A stretch of DNA of 64,000 bases. Origin: Henricia sp. BOLD:AAB3569. Its lineage: Eukaryota > Echinodermata > Asteroidea > Spinulosida > Echinasteridae. The number at the start of each line of letters is the position of its first letter. Position 1 is the first letter of the stretch. The stretch spans positions 744,001 through 808,000 of the forward strand of contig JBBELK010000011.1 of the NCBI GenBank assembly GCA_037783545.1, written 5' to 3'. The translations under genes were made by a program, and so were the position numbers. Shown here one piece after another: positions 36,331 through 47,489 of this stretch. The notes beneath the pieces are model-generated. The model saw nothing but the letters and a program-made list of their open reading frames with translations. It ran no database searches and was not told the DNA's origin.

Positions 36331-39300
36331 CAGACGTGAGCCTGCTGGTGTGTGCTTCACTTTATCATCGCTACTTTGGAAGCCGTTAAAACAGCTCTCC
36401 TTTCTGACATCCCAATTCCCACCTCGTAGTTAAGCCCTGCCCAGTGGCCCAAACACCACCCCACCCCCCCATCAATGGTCTTGGAAAACCAAATTGTGAT
36501 TCAAGTTGCCAAAATGATTGTTGTAAACACTCACTGATTGGGTGAACCTGAAATGGCCATTTTAATGTCAATGAAATTTGTAAACATTAGCACACACAAA
36601 TTCACCCCAATTTCTTTAAAGTGGGTGTTGAGATTTTAATACCATATCGTGTCATATTTTTCTCATTACCATTCTGAAATTTTAAGCCCTCAATCCGTAA
36701 ATTTCCAGGGATATCACCAAAGTTTAGTAAACTAATTTATCCGGTCACACAAAGCAGTGCAGTCATTACACACCTTTTTTCTTCCCATGGATAGTTTCTT
36801 GGGGAGGTATTTTATATGATTGTCAGGTTAGAACGAAATCCATTTTATTAAAAATCTGGTCACGCTTCTTTAATGGAGGACTTGACGTTATATACATGCT
36901 AAATGTTTGATTCATCTTACAGTACAATCATATTATTGCCACAAGTTTGGCATCCTGGTGCCCATATTTTCTGAAATTTTAAGCTACGTGTGTAGCAGGG
37001 TTGTAACGAGTCTCCCTATCCTCGAGTCTCAAGTCAAGTTGGGTCAAATAGTCATGACAGTAAATTTGTTCAAGCTAATTTCAAAATGAGTCTAAATGCA
37101 GAAACTCATTCATGTTGTGCTGAAATACAATTCGGTCCCCAAAATGACAAAAAATACATAAAAGATATTTCATTTTTGGCAAAGTCAAGTAAGTGAAACT
37201 CGAGTCGACCTGCACCCTTTATAAATTGTGGGTGGAGACTCGGGCAATACAGTATGTACTCTGCATTGGTGTGAAAATGTCTCAATGTACGCATTGTGAA
37301 TGTATGCTTTGTCTCATTGTTCATGTTAGTAGAATGTGAAAATCAGAATTATTCAGAAATAGTGTGTATTATAGTATATGTACCACAGAATTTTATGCGA
37401 AACAGTTGCTGATGTGAGTGTACAAAGTGAAACTGTTACAATGTGAAAAGGAACTAATGGGCAGAAATTCACAGTAAAAGGTTTTATTTAGGTGATACAT
37501 TGTACCTTTGTACCTTTCAATGTGGGCATAATAACCCCTTATCAGTTGTGACGCTTTACACGATGGTTAGATTACATGTATGTAAACACGATTTTAATGG
37601 CAACAAGTCCCAATTGAAATACCATATACATGTAACCTGCATTTAAAAAAATAATAGGATAAATTTATTTTAAAGCTTTTTTATATTTTACCAAAACAAA
37701 ATGAAACTGAATTTATTTTAAAGTATGCACAATATTGGAATGAATTATTTGTTCACTGTGCAATATCCTGTATATGACTTTATTGGGGTAGGTAACTAAA
37801 AAAAGGGCGTATGCTCAACAACGTTTGTGACCCGCCCTGGAAAAAGGTGTATATCGCAAAAAAATAAGTTATACATGCACATTTGGTATACATGTAGCAG
37901 TGTTCAATAGCCTATTGTGTTTTAAAGTAGGCTTGGGTGACTCGAGCATTTTCGGAATCGATTCCATTTTCACCAGAAAACATTAACTACATTTAGCGCA
38001 TTTAAAACCTAGTTTCCATATAACCTCAACACACGCAAAATGATCCGACGGAAACAATCGGAAAAGTTAAACATGGTTCAACTTTGCCGACTGTTTGCAT
38101 TTGTTGCGATGATATGGAAACCAGGTTTGAGTTGCACAATAACTTTTTTGGGCTACGAAATTGCTAGGTAATATCTGGAATCGGCAAGTTATCACTAGGA
38201 ATCGAATCTTGCTAAAAGGGAATTGATTCCTCAAAAATCTGAAATTGATTCTACTTGATTCTGGCGTGGAATTGCCCATTCCAGAGATGTTCTTGCATAT
38301 TAATTAGCTCCATTGTGTTCATCACATTACGTATCTAATGAAGAATTATGTGCCATACGTATATTTCTTTTTGTATCTATGCAAATATTGCCCTTTTATT
38401 ATTTTACAAATTTTTAAACGAGGTGGGAAAATTCTCTGGTGTAAAAATTACGTCCATGTTACAATATTATTTGTTATTACTCGGTTAAACATTCCGCCCG
38501 ATTTGTTTTCCTGGCAGTGAAACCGAATTTAATCTGTTAATATTCCAATCCATTATAAAAGGACACGTTTCTCCTCACAAAATAAAATACAAAACCTTGA
38601 ACACTGTAGCTTTAGGAACCAGTGATCTCGCATTCAAAGCCAATAGACTCTTTGCGTATCGGCCATCTTGAGGGGTAAATATTGTACCCATGTGTCAAGT
38701 CAGATTAGGCACTGTGTGCTTCCATTGTCACATTACATAAAACTCCCCACAAGTATGGCCGCCGATGCAAATATGGATTTAAACTTGCTCAATTTAATAT
38801 AGAAAGTTGTCGGTAAACACACTTTATGTAAATGTAGTTTGGAAGTAGTGAAAAGCACATCATGGGGTTCAGTTCAAAACACCAATGCTGCAATTGAAAC
38901 CTGTGTCTTAGCGTTAGTAATTGTAACTTGTCTTGTATGTGTATAAAGGCAAAGATTTATTGAAATTAAGTATTACAGGAGTCCATTAATTCCACTGAAT
39001 GTTTTTCATGTATATATTCAGAATAAATGTCCGTGATAGGAGCTGATGGTATGATCAAAGCTGAAATTGTGTCTGGACTGAATCGCTTTCGACCCTTGAA
39101 TATATAATTGTTTCTAACCCTCTAAAGGCTTCGCATAAATGCACCTATGTGGTACATGGCCGGTAGTACTGTTCTATTACTCCACTTGCTCCGTCATTGT
39201 AGCCCAATACAGGATATGTAATTTATTTCTACCAGGCAGGAAACTGACGGGTTTATGCAAATGAGCATGTTATGCAATGCAGTGAGCCACTAGCAGAATT

Positions 39301-39712
39301 GCTGACATCATAAGCTACGCTGATGGAAATGTCCCACAAACCACTGTGGGTATGATGAATCATTTCTGGTCAAAAATAGACACTAAAGTAGTGAATTCCT
39401 CAAAATGTGCAGATACGCTGTTCCGTCTTTGCACACTCCACTTCAAGTCCAGTTGACAGAACTTTGATTCTTGATAATTTTGTGACCCGGTGTCATATGG
39501 CTTTGTATACGGGCATAGCACCGTGACTGGAGTGTAAACAAATTCGTTCATGCTTAAATACTGTATGTGTTATGTAAACAACGGCTTTGTTCCTTCGCTT
39601 GTCACCATGGGCACACTGGCCCTACACTCCAGCCCTACCGGATGTGACGTGGCACCGACCGACAAAATACAGCCATTAAAATGGTTCTTCTCATCACACA
39701 CAAATGCGAGCA
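36331..39712. other. Region between RAB39 and LYRM2 3' ends
   Basis: The two genes converge here, so this 3.4 kb holds both 3' UTRs. On the minus strand an AATAAA signal for LYRM2 could be at 39222-39227. For RAB39 I could not choose among several A/T-rich candidates. Imperfect inverted segments near 37000-37215 and 37930-38260 are probably old MITEs. I see no further gene. Confidence 0.5.
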
Positions 39713-40681
39713 TCACCTGGCCAGAATGACTGTACTTTCTATTTCTCTTAAAGTTCTCTTTCCTTGAGTAAGCAGCATCCTTATGACCATCTGAAAAATC
39801 AAATAGCACACATCAGACAGTTAATATCTCACAGCACATCCCCATGTTTATCAAATTGACTATTTTAATGTTGGTAAAGTGTCATGCCGAAGAACACAAT
39901 GCTTTGACATTAACCTCATTTTGTTCCTTCTTGTTTCTCTTAAACTCGTCTCTTGCCCACGTCTCAAGTTCCTTGCGATCCTTTTTATCCGGCACTCTCC
40001 TCAAAGCTCGCTGGATGTCTCGATACAAAGCCAAAACTTGTTGCCTCAACAGAAACTGTATCAAAGTAAGAAAATGATTATCAATCAATTGGGTATTTTT
40101 TTCATATACATGTACATTAAATGATTTTGGACATGTGAGGGCGCTTGCTGCCGGGAAAATAGTTTGAGCTTGGCCAAATGCGAACAGACTATATCAAGCC
40201 TGATCGTTAATCGGGCAAAAATACATTTACACGTGACGTACGCACAGAGGAAATAGGGACAGTATTAGAACGTGTAGGCCTAAATGTATTTATAAAACTA
40301 AAAGTAATTTTAGGCGTGAAAAACATTTTTCTGCCTTGTTTCATAATCATAGACTTAAAGGCACAGGCTCGTCAGCAATGCGCGCGCGCCAAATTCGTGC
40401 CACGAAATACGCAGCTCCATGCCTTTGCTATGGAGCTGCGTATTTCGTGGCACGAATTTGGCGCGCGCGCATTGCTGACGAGTCTGTGCCTTTGCTTTCA
40501 CACACGGCGTCTCAGTGGCCGTCCGACCAGTAAACATAATTCATACCTTTTCTTTTTTAGCAAAAATATCTTTAATCATTCATGTCACCCAATATTTTAT
40601 TTCATTTCTGAAAAGGTAGGAAAACGCAATGAATATTACCTGCTTGAGTGTCAAAAATTGCGGAACCCTGGACGCTGCCAT
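39713..40681 (-). CDS. LYRM2: LYR motif-containing protein 2 (complete, 3 exons)
   Basis: Exons are 40681-40640 (14 codons), 40055-39915 (47 codons) and 39790-39713 (25 codons plus TGA), all phase 0, giving 86 residues; I recall the human protein as 88. The N-terminus MAASRVPQFLTLKQ and exon 2 (FLLRQQVLALYRDIQRAL, then RKELETWARDEFKRNK) match LYRM2. The LYR tripeptide is residues 24-26, and exon 3 gives IRMLLTQGKRTLREIE. LYRM proteins are small basic helical proteins of the mitochondrial matrix that bind acyl carrier protein and help assemble respiratory or Fe-S complexes; human LYRM2 is linked to complex I. Exon 3 is best seen after splicing, because other frames across it are also open. The intron between exons 1 and 2 holds a large perfect hairpin. 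Confidence 0.95.
40357..40493. repeat. Near-perfect hairpin: 64-bp arms, 9-bp loop
   Basis: The left arm 40357-40420 and right arm 40430-40493 are inverted copies with a single mismatch. They contain GCGCGCGCGCC and AATTCGTGCCACGAAATACG. It lies in LYRM2 intron 1, so it is transcribed within LYRM2 pre-mRNA. A single-arm relative is at 34630-34692. Confidence 0.93.
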
Positions 40682-40904
40682 TTTGAAGACCGCCCTCTGC
40701 TGGTACATGGTTAGGATGAAAGATAATCGAGGCAAAGAGGGCGCGCTGCAAGCATGGCAAGGTAAAGAAAGTTCGTCGCGAATTTCGCTTTGCCTCACGC
40801 TTTCACACTTTTCAGGTCGCAGTGGGAGCGCCACGAATGGGTGATCGCGTCCGGGTAGATGTGACAGGCGTATCATATCAGGGCCCTTCTAATTACTCGA
40901 GGAG

Positions 40905-41478
40905 CGGTCCCTGCACAATATCGTTATGGACTCGTTCTAGGGGCGCTCCTACTTCCTCTAAGGGCGCACCTACTTCCCCAAGGGGCGCCCCCTGCACAAT
41001 ATCGTTATGGACTCGTTCTAGGGGCGCCCCTACTTCTCCTAGGGGCGTCCCTGTACAATATCGTTATGGACTCGTTCTGTCGGGGCGCTCCTACTTCCCC
41101 TAGGGGTGCCCCTGTACAATATCGTTATGGACTCGTTCTAGGGGCGCTCCTACGTCCTCTAGGGGCGCTCCTTGTACAATATCGTTATGGACTCCCCTAG
41201 GGGCGCTCCTACTTCCTCTAGGGGCGCTCCTTGTACGATATCGACTCGTTCTAGGGGCGCCCCTACTTCCTCTAGGGGCGCCCCCTGTACGACATCGTTA
41301 TGGACTCGCTCTAGGGGCGCTCTTTGTACGATATCGTTATTGACTCGTTTTAGGGGCGCTCTTACTTCCCCTAGGGGCGCTCCATTATGTACAATATCGT
41401 TATGGACTCGTTCTAGGGGCGCCCGTACTTCCTCTAGGGGCGCTCATTGTACAATATCGTCATGGACTCGCTCTAGGG
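40905..41478. repeat. Minisatellite, AGGGGCGC / ATCGTTATGGACTCG units
   Basis: About ten irregular units, 38-80 bp long, combine ATATCGTTATGGACTCG with one or two copies of TCTAGGGGCGC...CTACTTCC. It starts about 220 bp upstream of the LYRM2 ATG, so it lies in or next to that promoter. The open frames encoding repeated RSRGAPTS peptides are products of the repeat. Confidence 0.92.
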
Positions 41479-42241
41479 AATGAGGTATGCAATAGCAGTT
41501 GGCTATACATTCCACTTAACACATGTAGACCACGATGTAGACTAGTGAAGACAGTATGACCAGTCTAGGCAAGGCATTGTATTCGGTGCACGGGGTACAA
41601 TGGTGGACGGTGGCTTCAATTTTAGACGTCGTTGCCTCACCCAGTGTATATATATATCGATGGTACACGCCTTGTTCGGGCGGGCGCTGGGTACAAGCGA
41701 AGTCGCGAATGGGCAGATAATCTTCACAAGCAAACTGCACGCTTTCAATTCAACAGGACTCTTAGATCTTGTATAGAAAGTTCATTAGATCTCATTTTTA
41801 CAGAAAACGCATTTATTAAATATGCAATTATCGTTAAAAAAAACACTTCTGTTTATTTTTGGTAGTTTTTAAGTGCCTCTCCTCTCAGAGAAAGCAGTAA
41901 GTTTATTTTACGACCATAAACTGTTTTGACGTAATCACTAATTCAACCAATGACAATCATCTGTTGTCATGGACCAAAGCTGATTGGTTGAAATAGATTA
42001 TACACAAGAAACGTGTTTTTGATTATGGCCGCGAAAACATGCCCCTGGTATTTCAAAATGAGCTCAACAGCCGGGAAACCATAAACTTCACGAGTACCTT
42101 GCGTGCTTGATATAATGTGCTATATAAAATGTCATCATCTTTTTATATTAAATCAGTGTTGTAACATCGTCATCTCTGGCACTCGCAGAAAAAGTCATCA
42201 AATATGATCCGTTAACTTTTTACATAACTTCAAGTCTCTTT
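41479..42241. other. 3' flank of the astacin gene
   Basis: Unique sequence downstream (minus sense) of the astacin stop codon. Reverse-strand AATAAA signals are possible at 41852-41857 and 41812-41817. A small imperfect palindrome is at 41942-41998 (TTCAACCAATGACA / GATTGGTTGAA). Confidence 0.45.
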
Positions 42242-42507
42242 TCAGCATATCTTGACATCACAAAACTCCCACCTCGTCTTCCGCAATGTTGTGAAACACC
42301 ACGGCTTATCCATCTTTCCCGATGGGTTTCGGCAGTAGTTATGATCGCCTAGCCCCTGCCGTTCGTTTCGTTCTGTCTCGGTCTTCCAATATTCCTGTTT
42401 GTGCGGCCACTGCGAGTTCCATTTCTGGCAAGTTGCTCCCGAGGCGGTGTAGTCCCGGGTACCTCGGTACTCGCGCCCGTCGCCTTGCTTACTGGGCGTG
42501 CACTCTT
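42242..42507 (-). CDS. Kringle exon of the astacin protease
   Basis: The whole kringle is in one exon after a strong TTTTTCAG acceptor. Spacing fits the canonical fold: Cys1, then EYRGT and [10 protein letters not shown] (Cys2), HNYCRNP (Cys3), KPWCFT (Cys4), WEFCD (Cys5) and the final Cys6. The segment between Cys2 and Cys3 is rich in Lys, Glu and Arg. The Asp and aromatic residues of a lysine-binding site are not obvious. One-exon packaging would favour gain by exon shuffling. Confidence 0.95.
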
Positions 42508-45500
42508 CTGAAAAATAAATTTGACTAAAAATTTTAATGTTATTTTATTTTATCTCAAGTGCGAAAAATGACTAATTGGTTCCAAGTACACCTTATTCGC
42601 GCGGTTCCCCGACTCAATTCTGGAAAGGTAAACTGCTAATTGGAAGGTACCAGACGCACTTAATGCAGTCCTGGCCTCGTCTTCGCAATGAGGCTGGGTA
42701 TGCATACGTAGTCAGGCAACTTTATATTCATATTTTCGGGTATGTTTTAAAGAGTTTATTAAAGTTCGGACAATACTTAAGTTGGGGGTAGTAAGATGGC
42801 GCACAATGGCTTCAAATCTGAAAGGATTAAAGTCTGGTTACCGTACCTCTTTGATCTTTCTTCATGGCTTTCTGATTGCAGCCGTACATAGCCCGGATTT
42901 GGGCCACATCCAGCGGACTCAACCCATCCTGTTGCCCCATGACGAAGCCGTATTTACGGCCGATCTTCTTGACCTTAATGGTGGGTTGTCCGTTGGCTGT
43001 GAAGGCGTTAGGAGCATAGTGCATGATGCTTTCATAATCATAGGGAAAGCCCATACTGGTCACGTTAGCTTCGTCAATAAGACCAAAGTTCTCCTCAGTT
43101 CCTGGGACGATGTTCTTGTACAGGATGCGTACGTACTTATTGCGGTCCCGTCGGCTCTGGTGAAACCAAACAAATGGACATGAACTGAGTTTTTGCTGGC
43201 AATATGGGTCAATAATTATTTTATCATTTCGACGAGGGAAAAAAGTGCGCTTGAGTTCATAAGAGCTGTAAAAATGATTGCCAGCCATCTAGCTTTCACG
43301 AGGTCCAAGAATCACACATTCGGATTGTTTGACAGAAATTTTAACGGAAATTTATTCTTGTTTTTTGAGTTAGCTGGGGTCGATTTCACAAAGACCTGCG
43401 ACGCGTCGTAAGCCCCAAATCCATCGCAACTCGCCGAACCCTTTGTAAAGCGGGCCTCCCACTGTGCGATTTGTGCCACGAATTTCCTACGAATTGGTAC
43501 GATTATCGGAGACTGCCTATAGACTCTACACACAATCGTACCCAATCGTAGCTAATTCGTGGCAAAAATCGCACAGTTTTATGGGAGGCCCGCTTAAGAT
43601 TGCCACGGGTTCACCGAGTTGCGATGGATTTGGTACTTACGACGCGCGTCGCAAATCTTTGTGAAATCAACCCCAGGTCTTTAGCTTTCTATGTTTCATT
43701 GAAATCGACATTCGACAGCTGAAAACGAACGTCTATTTCCCAAACAGCAAATCAATGTAATACCTGTTCGTGCCAGAAGGCAACGGCATGCCCGACCTCG
43801 TGTACGATGGTCCCGAACACCGCACACCCTGGCCCCATTGACACAATCTGCTCGCCTCCTTGCCGGCCTACATACGACCAACACCTACACGGCGAAAAAA
43901 AATGACCACCGGAGATTCAAACATAGGCCTATGGTCTTCAAAGAGGGGCTTGGGACGAAGGCATTTCATTGAGGCCTTTGAGCGGTGACGAATTGCGTAA
44001 GTATTTTTTAACCTTCATCACAAAAAGCGCCCAATTGAAAAGATGTACAAAAGAGGATTCAAAAGTAGAACCACCATCTAATTTCAGGGGTCAATTATTT
44101 GCATCTCTTACCCTGGGTAGTAGGCAAAGTGCAAGAAATCAATGTCTTTCGACTTCTTCTCTCTAAATTCTAGGCAGGTTTGCCTCTCCAAATGTCTCAA
44201 AGCCGATCGAATCAACTTGGCTGTATCTGAAGCTGGGGAAAACGAGAGGAAATTGTTACATTCGTCGATCTTGAGCGGGCCTTCCACTGTGCGATTTTTG
44301 CCACGAATTTCCAACGATTAGCTACAATTTGGTACAATGTGTATACTAGAGTCTATATAGACAGTCTCTGGTAATCTCGCCAAATCGTACCTATAATCGT
44401 TGGAAATTCGTGGCAAAAATCGCACAGTGGGAGGCCCGCTTTGGGAACATTCGTCAAGTGCTCGAATTCAGTGCAGTTGATAATAATATTATTGGTACCA
44501 AGTTGAAATCATTTGACCAATCAAATCGCCTAAAAACGAGCAGATTCTTCTGACCAATCAGAGCGCAAACAGCTATCCTTTCATTAGCCAATCATAATCA
44601 TATAATATAGATCGCATGCCTTTGCTACTTCTGGCAGCACATGAGACACGTTCTAGACATGGCATTCTCGACATGGCATTCTCAGGGAGCTACAACTCTT
44701 TAAACGACAAAGAATTAAATTCTTACCAAAGTCTTCATCGATAACATACGGAATGACGCCATCTGGCCATCGTCTGTCCACTGGCCTAACGACTGCCCGT
44801 GCTTTACGGCCGGACTGAAGAACATCTCGCCTGGGGCGTCGGAGCATGTTGGCCAGGCCAAGATTGCGTCGTGTGCCGGGATCTAACACGATATCACCCT
44901 CGAAGAATGGAGTCACGAAGGCCTGTTGAGCTGTAAGAGGCAAGACATCTTGAAAGGGTCAACATCTTTCAAACGAAATTGCACCCGTACGAGTAAATTG
45001 GCTCAAACTACTTTCTTTGAAGAGGGATTAAGAAGTTGAACTTACTTCCCCCAGAGGGTCCCGGTATGTTGACGACACAAAGATCGGCCAGGGGTGGGGG
45101 ACACAAACCTAACGGCGATCAAAGAAAAAGACAAAAAATTAAACAAGTTCAAGGTTATCAGAGTTCGAGCGTCGCGTTTGAGTTCGGACTCGCGTTCGGG
45201 CGTCGCTTTTTTTGTTCGGGCGTTTTTGTTCGGATGTCGTCGTCCGGGGTCGATCGAACACAAGTATTTTCTAATTTTTGTCCTTGGCCTTTCATAGGAA
45301 ACTGTATCCACTAGATGATTTCCGTCCGGACCTTTAAACTGTTTGTTTGCTTTGAGAATAAACTTCCTTGGTTTGGTCAGTGACAACATGTAACATTCAG
45401 TAGGCCTAAACGTAAAGAAAGAAGTGACCCAAATCAGATTGACACTTCAGTCCCGATTCCAAATAAATGCATGATGAAGAAAATTTCAAAGTATAACACC

Positions 45501-46139
45501 GCATGATGTAAAGGCTGTATGCCGCGGAGACGCAGCGCGTGTTCACAGATTCTTCAGCACCTGCTCAAGGTCAAGACGCTGCGAAGGAATTCGTGGCAAA
45601 TTTAGTTTTATGTTGTTTTGTAAAGATCGCAAACATTTTTACTGAATACAGAACAGCTATTATAGCATTGCAGGCTTACACAAGATCATCGCAAGCCGTG
45701 TCACGAGTCGTATCGCAGGTCGCAATGCAAGTCATAACGCAAGTCCATAACGCATGTCGTAACGAAAGTTCTGTACATAATTCAAACAGTTGTAACACTG
45801 GACTGGATTCTTACGATGTGACTTGTGACCGACTCCGACACCTTTTTACTCACCGTCGTTAATCTGCCAGGGTCTCCTCTCAGAATCTTGCCGGGCCGCG
45901 AGAGGCTCTGGCCCCCTCGGTGTCGATTCCGTGTACGCTTCCTCATCCTCGATTGTCGGAGTAATTCCAGTTACAGTCCTGTCCGATTCTTCGTTAATTC
46001 GGTCGCATCTGGCCAGCGGTCGCGCGCGAGCCACATCGGTGGTCAAAGTCAAGGACAACAGAACAAATACAAAGATTGGATCAAGTTTTGGCATCCGTGT
46101 GAACGGAGATTTAAGGCGCAAGAGTCGTGCTCCTTCCAT
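42242..46139 (-). CDS. Secreted astacin metalloprotease with C-terminal kringle (complete, 6 exons)
   Basis: Exons are 46139-45854, 44930-44727, 44232-44112, 43884-43764, 43156-42847 and 42507-42242, with all phases matching, giving 435 residues. Met16 (46094) starts a cleaner signal peptide ([18 protein letters not shown]). The propeptide carries FEGDI at 105-109; its Asp108 is the astacin aspartate switch. Basic sites (RRPRR, RKAR) precede the catalytic domain, which begins near [13 protein letters not shown] (148-160). The zinc site is [12 protein letters not shown] (His232, Glu233, His236, His242) and the Met-turn SIMHY (287-291). Domain cysteines are at 183, 205, 224 and 337. Residues 348-435 form a kringle with six Cys (350, 374, 406, 418, 430, 435) and the motifs HNYCRNP and PWCF; TGA follows the last Cys. 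The metzincin glycine is Ala239 here. It probably processes extracellular proteins; the substrate is unknown. Confidence 0.95.
43375..43675. mobile_element. Outer MITE with TGGGGTCGATTTCAC ends, interrupted
   Basis: TGGGGTCGATTTCACAAAGA on the left is mirrored by TCTTTGTGAAATCAACCCCA. Internal arms match 4806-4952. It is interrupted by the element at 43449-43594. It lies between astacin exons 4 and 5. Confidence 0.8.
43449..43594. mobile_element. Nested 146-bp MITE with TAA target duplication
   Basis: The ends are inverted: AGCGGGCCTCCCACTGTGCG on the left, and CGCACAG...GGGAGGCCCGCT on the right. TAA flanks both sides (43446-43448 and 43595-43597). The empty-site relative near 4865 reads CCCTTTGTAAGTTTGCCAC, confirming insertion. 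A 3-bp TAA duplication fits PIF/Harbinger-like elements. Confidence 0.87.
44274..44440. mobile_element. Second MITE of the AGCGGGCC family, TTG target duplication
   Basis: It begins AGCGGGCCTTCCACTGTGCG and ends CGCACAGTGGGAGGCCCGCT, flanked by TTG on both sides. It is 167 bp and lies about 40 bp upstream of astacin exon 3, in the preceding intron. Confidence 0.87.
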
Positions 46140-47489
46140 GTCGATTGAGGTTTAAGTCAGTGACAAGATTGACCCCGTTCGAAAATATGTCAGTGGGTGT
46201 GGAAACAAACCAACCAAATACGCATGGAAAATTATGCAAGTGTACTTCCCCAGAGGTCAATGAAAACGGACGTTATAACTAGTTGTACCACCTTCCTCCA
46301 TGGTTGTACCGACTTGGCAAACGGAAGCGTCTCAATGCAAAATGCATGCAGGCTAACTAGCTGTGTGACGCAGGTCTAATTTCAACGAAAGAGTGCTCAA
46401 ATCTGATTTTGGCAAAAAGACGACCGAACCAAAAGTGAAAATCATGATCGGTTTGGGGCGGAATAAGTCGGGGGCGGAATAAGTCGAAACCTGAACCCAA
46501 CCGGCACGGTTATGCGTTACCACGACAACGCAATGTTGGTATCCATTTCTTTCGGCGGGAGGCGTGCCTCAAATTTGTAATTCGAAACTTTAACACGACG
46601 TGAATGAGTTTTGGTTCAAGCCGGGTTCTTAAACAACTTAAGTTGTTTAAAACAACGAAATGATTCACAATTTGTCAAACAAGCATTCCAAGTTCTGAAA
46701 CCAAATGTATTCATCACACCCTCGAAATTTATATTGGCACCACAGAGGGCCTACATGTAGGAGGCAAATTCTTGACCTTTTAAAAGACCCAAATCTCAGA
46801 ATGAACGTACGAGTCTTTGTAGAATAACTGATATTTGTCATGAACATTCAATATATAAATTGACATTTATTAAAACGTCAATTTACTGAAAGGAGTCTCG
46901 TTTAATAAGTTGTCTTTGGGGCTTTAAAAATTGCCATGTTGTAGGCCTAGATGACATGTCACCAGGAATTAAAACAATGAAGTAACATTAGAAATTGGGA
47001 CCTAATTATTTCCTCGTTATATGCAGAATTTTTAGATTCAGAGTGGTATTATTAAGTTTAACATTAATCTAAATCTCTCTTACAAAATCCTTAATTTTCG
47101 ACAGGAGGAAAATCCAGTAAATGTTCCCATGTGACCCTGGTCATTGATAACAAAATTGATTATCGGCCAATCCTGGAAAAGACCTTCAATTGAGATACAG
47201 TTAAACTTGTATATAGTGGCCACATTAGGGACTGTAAAAGACTGGCCACTATAAACAGGTGGCCTCTTTATAAAGGTTGCCTTAGCATTATATGCATTGC
47301 ATTTGGGACCAAAGACGGGTGGCCACTATAAACAGGTGGCCACTATAAACAGATGGCCACTATAGACAGGTGGCCTTAATAGCAGGTTTAACTTGGTACT
47401 AAATCCGCTAGGCCTTGATATTCAGTTTCCTGCTATTGAAGTCTTAAACACTGAAACCAAGCTTATCATTCGGTAGGTTCTGAATTGTT
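46140..47489. other. Region between the DDX10 3' end and the astacin 5' end
   Basis: It contains the astacin 5' flank (46140-46600; no TATA box recognised) and the DDX10 3' UTR. On the minus strand an AATAAA signal for DDX10 could be at 46866-46871. It also holds the tandem repeat at 47211-47396. Confidence 0.5.
47211..47396. repeat. Tandem GTGGCCACTATAAACAG repeat
   Basis: Five or more copies of the palindromic core TGGCCA with CTATAAACAGG form a 185-bp block. It starts ATATAGTGGCCAC and ends GGTGGCCTTAATAG. It falls in the probable DDX10 3' UTR or flank. Confidence 0.78.

Noticed and set aside
40822..41483. Plus-strand open frames encoding RSRGAPTS-type repeats
   Set aside because: They arise from the GC-rich minisatellite, shift frame between units and have no splice or start context.
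45036..45389. Overlapping frames between astacin exons 1 and 2
   Set aside because: Exons 1 and 2 already join in phase, and neither strand shows a domain or good splice sites.
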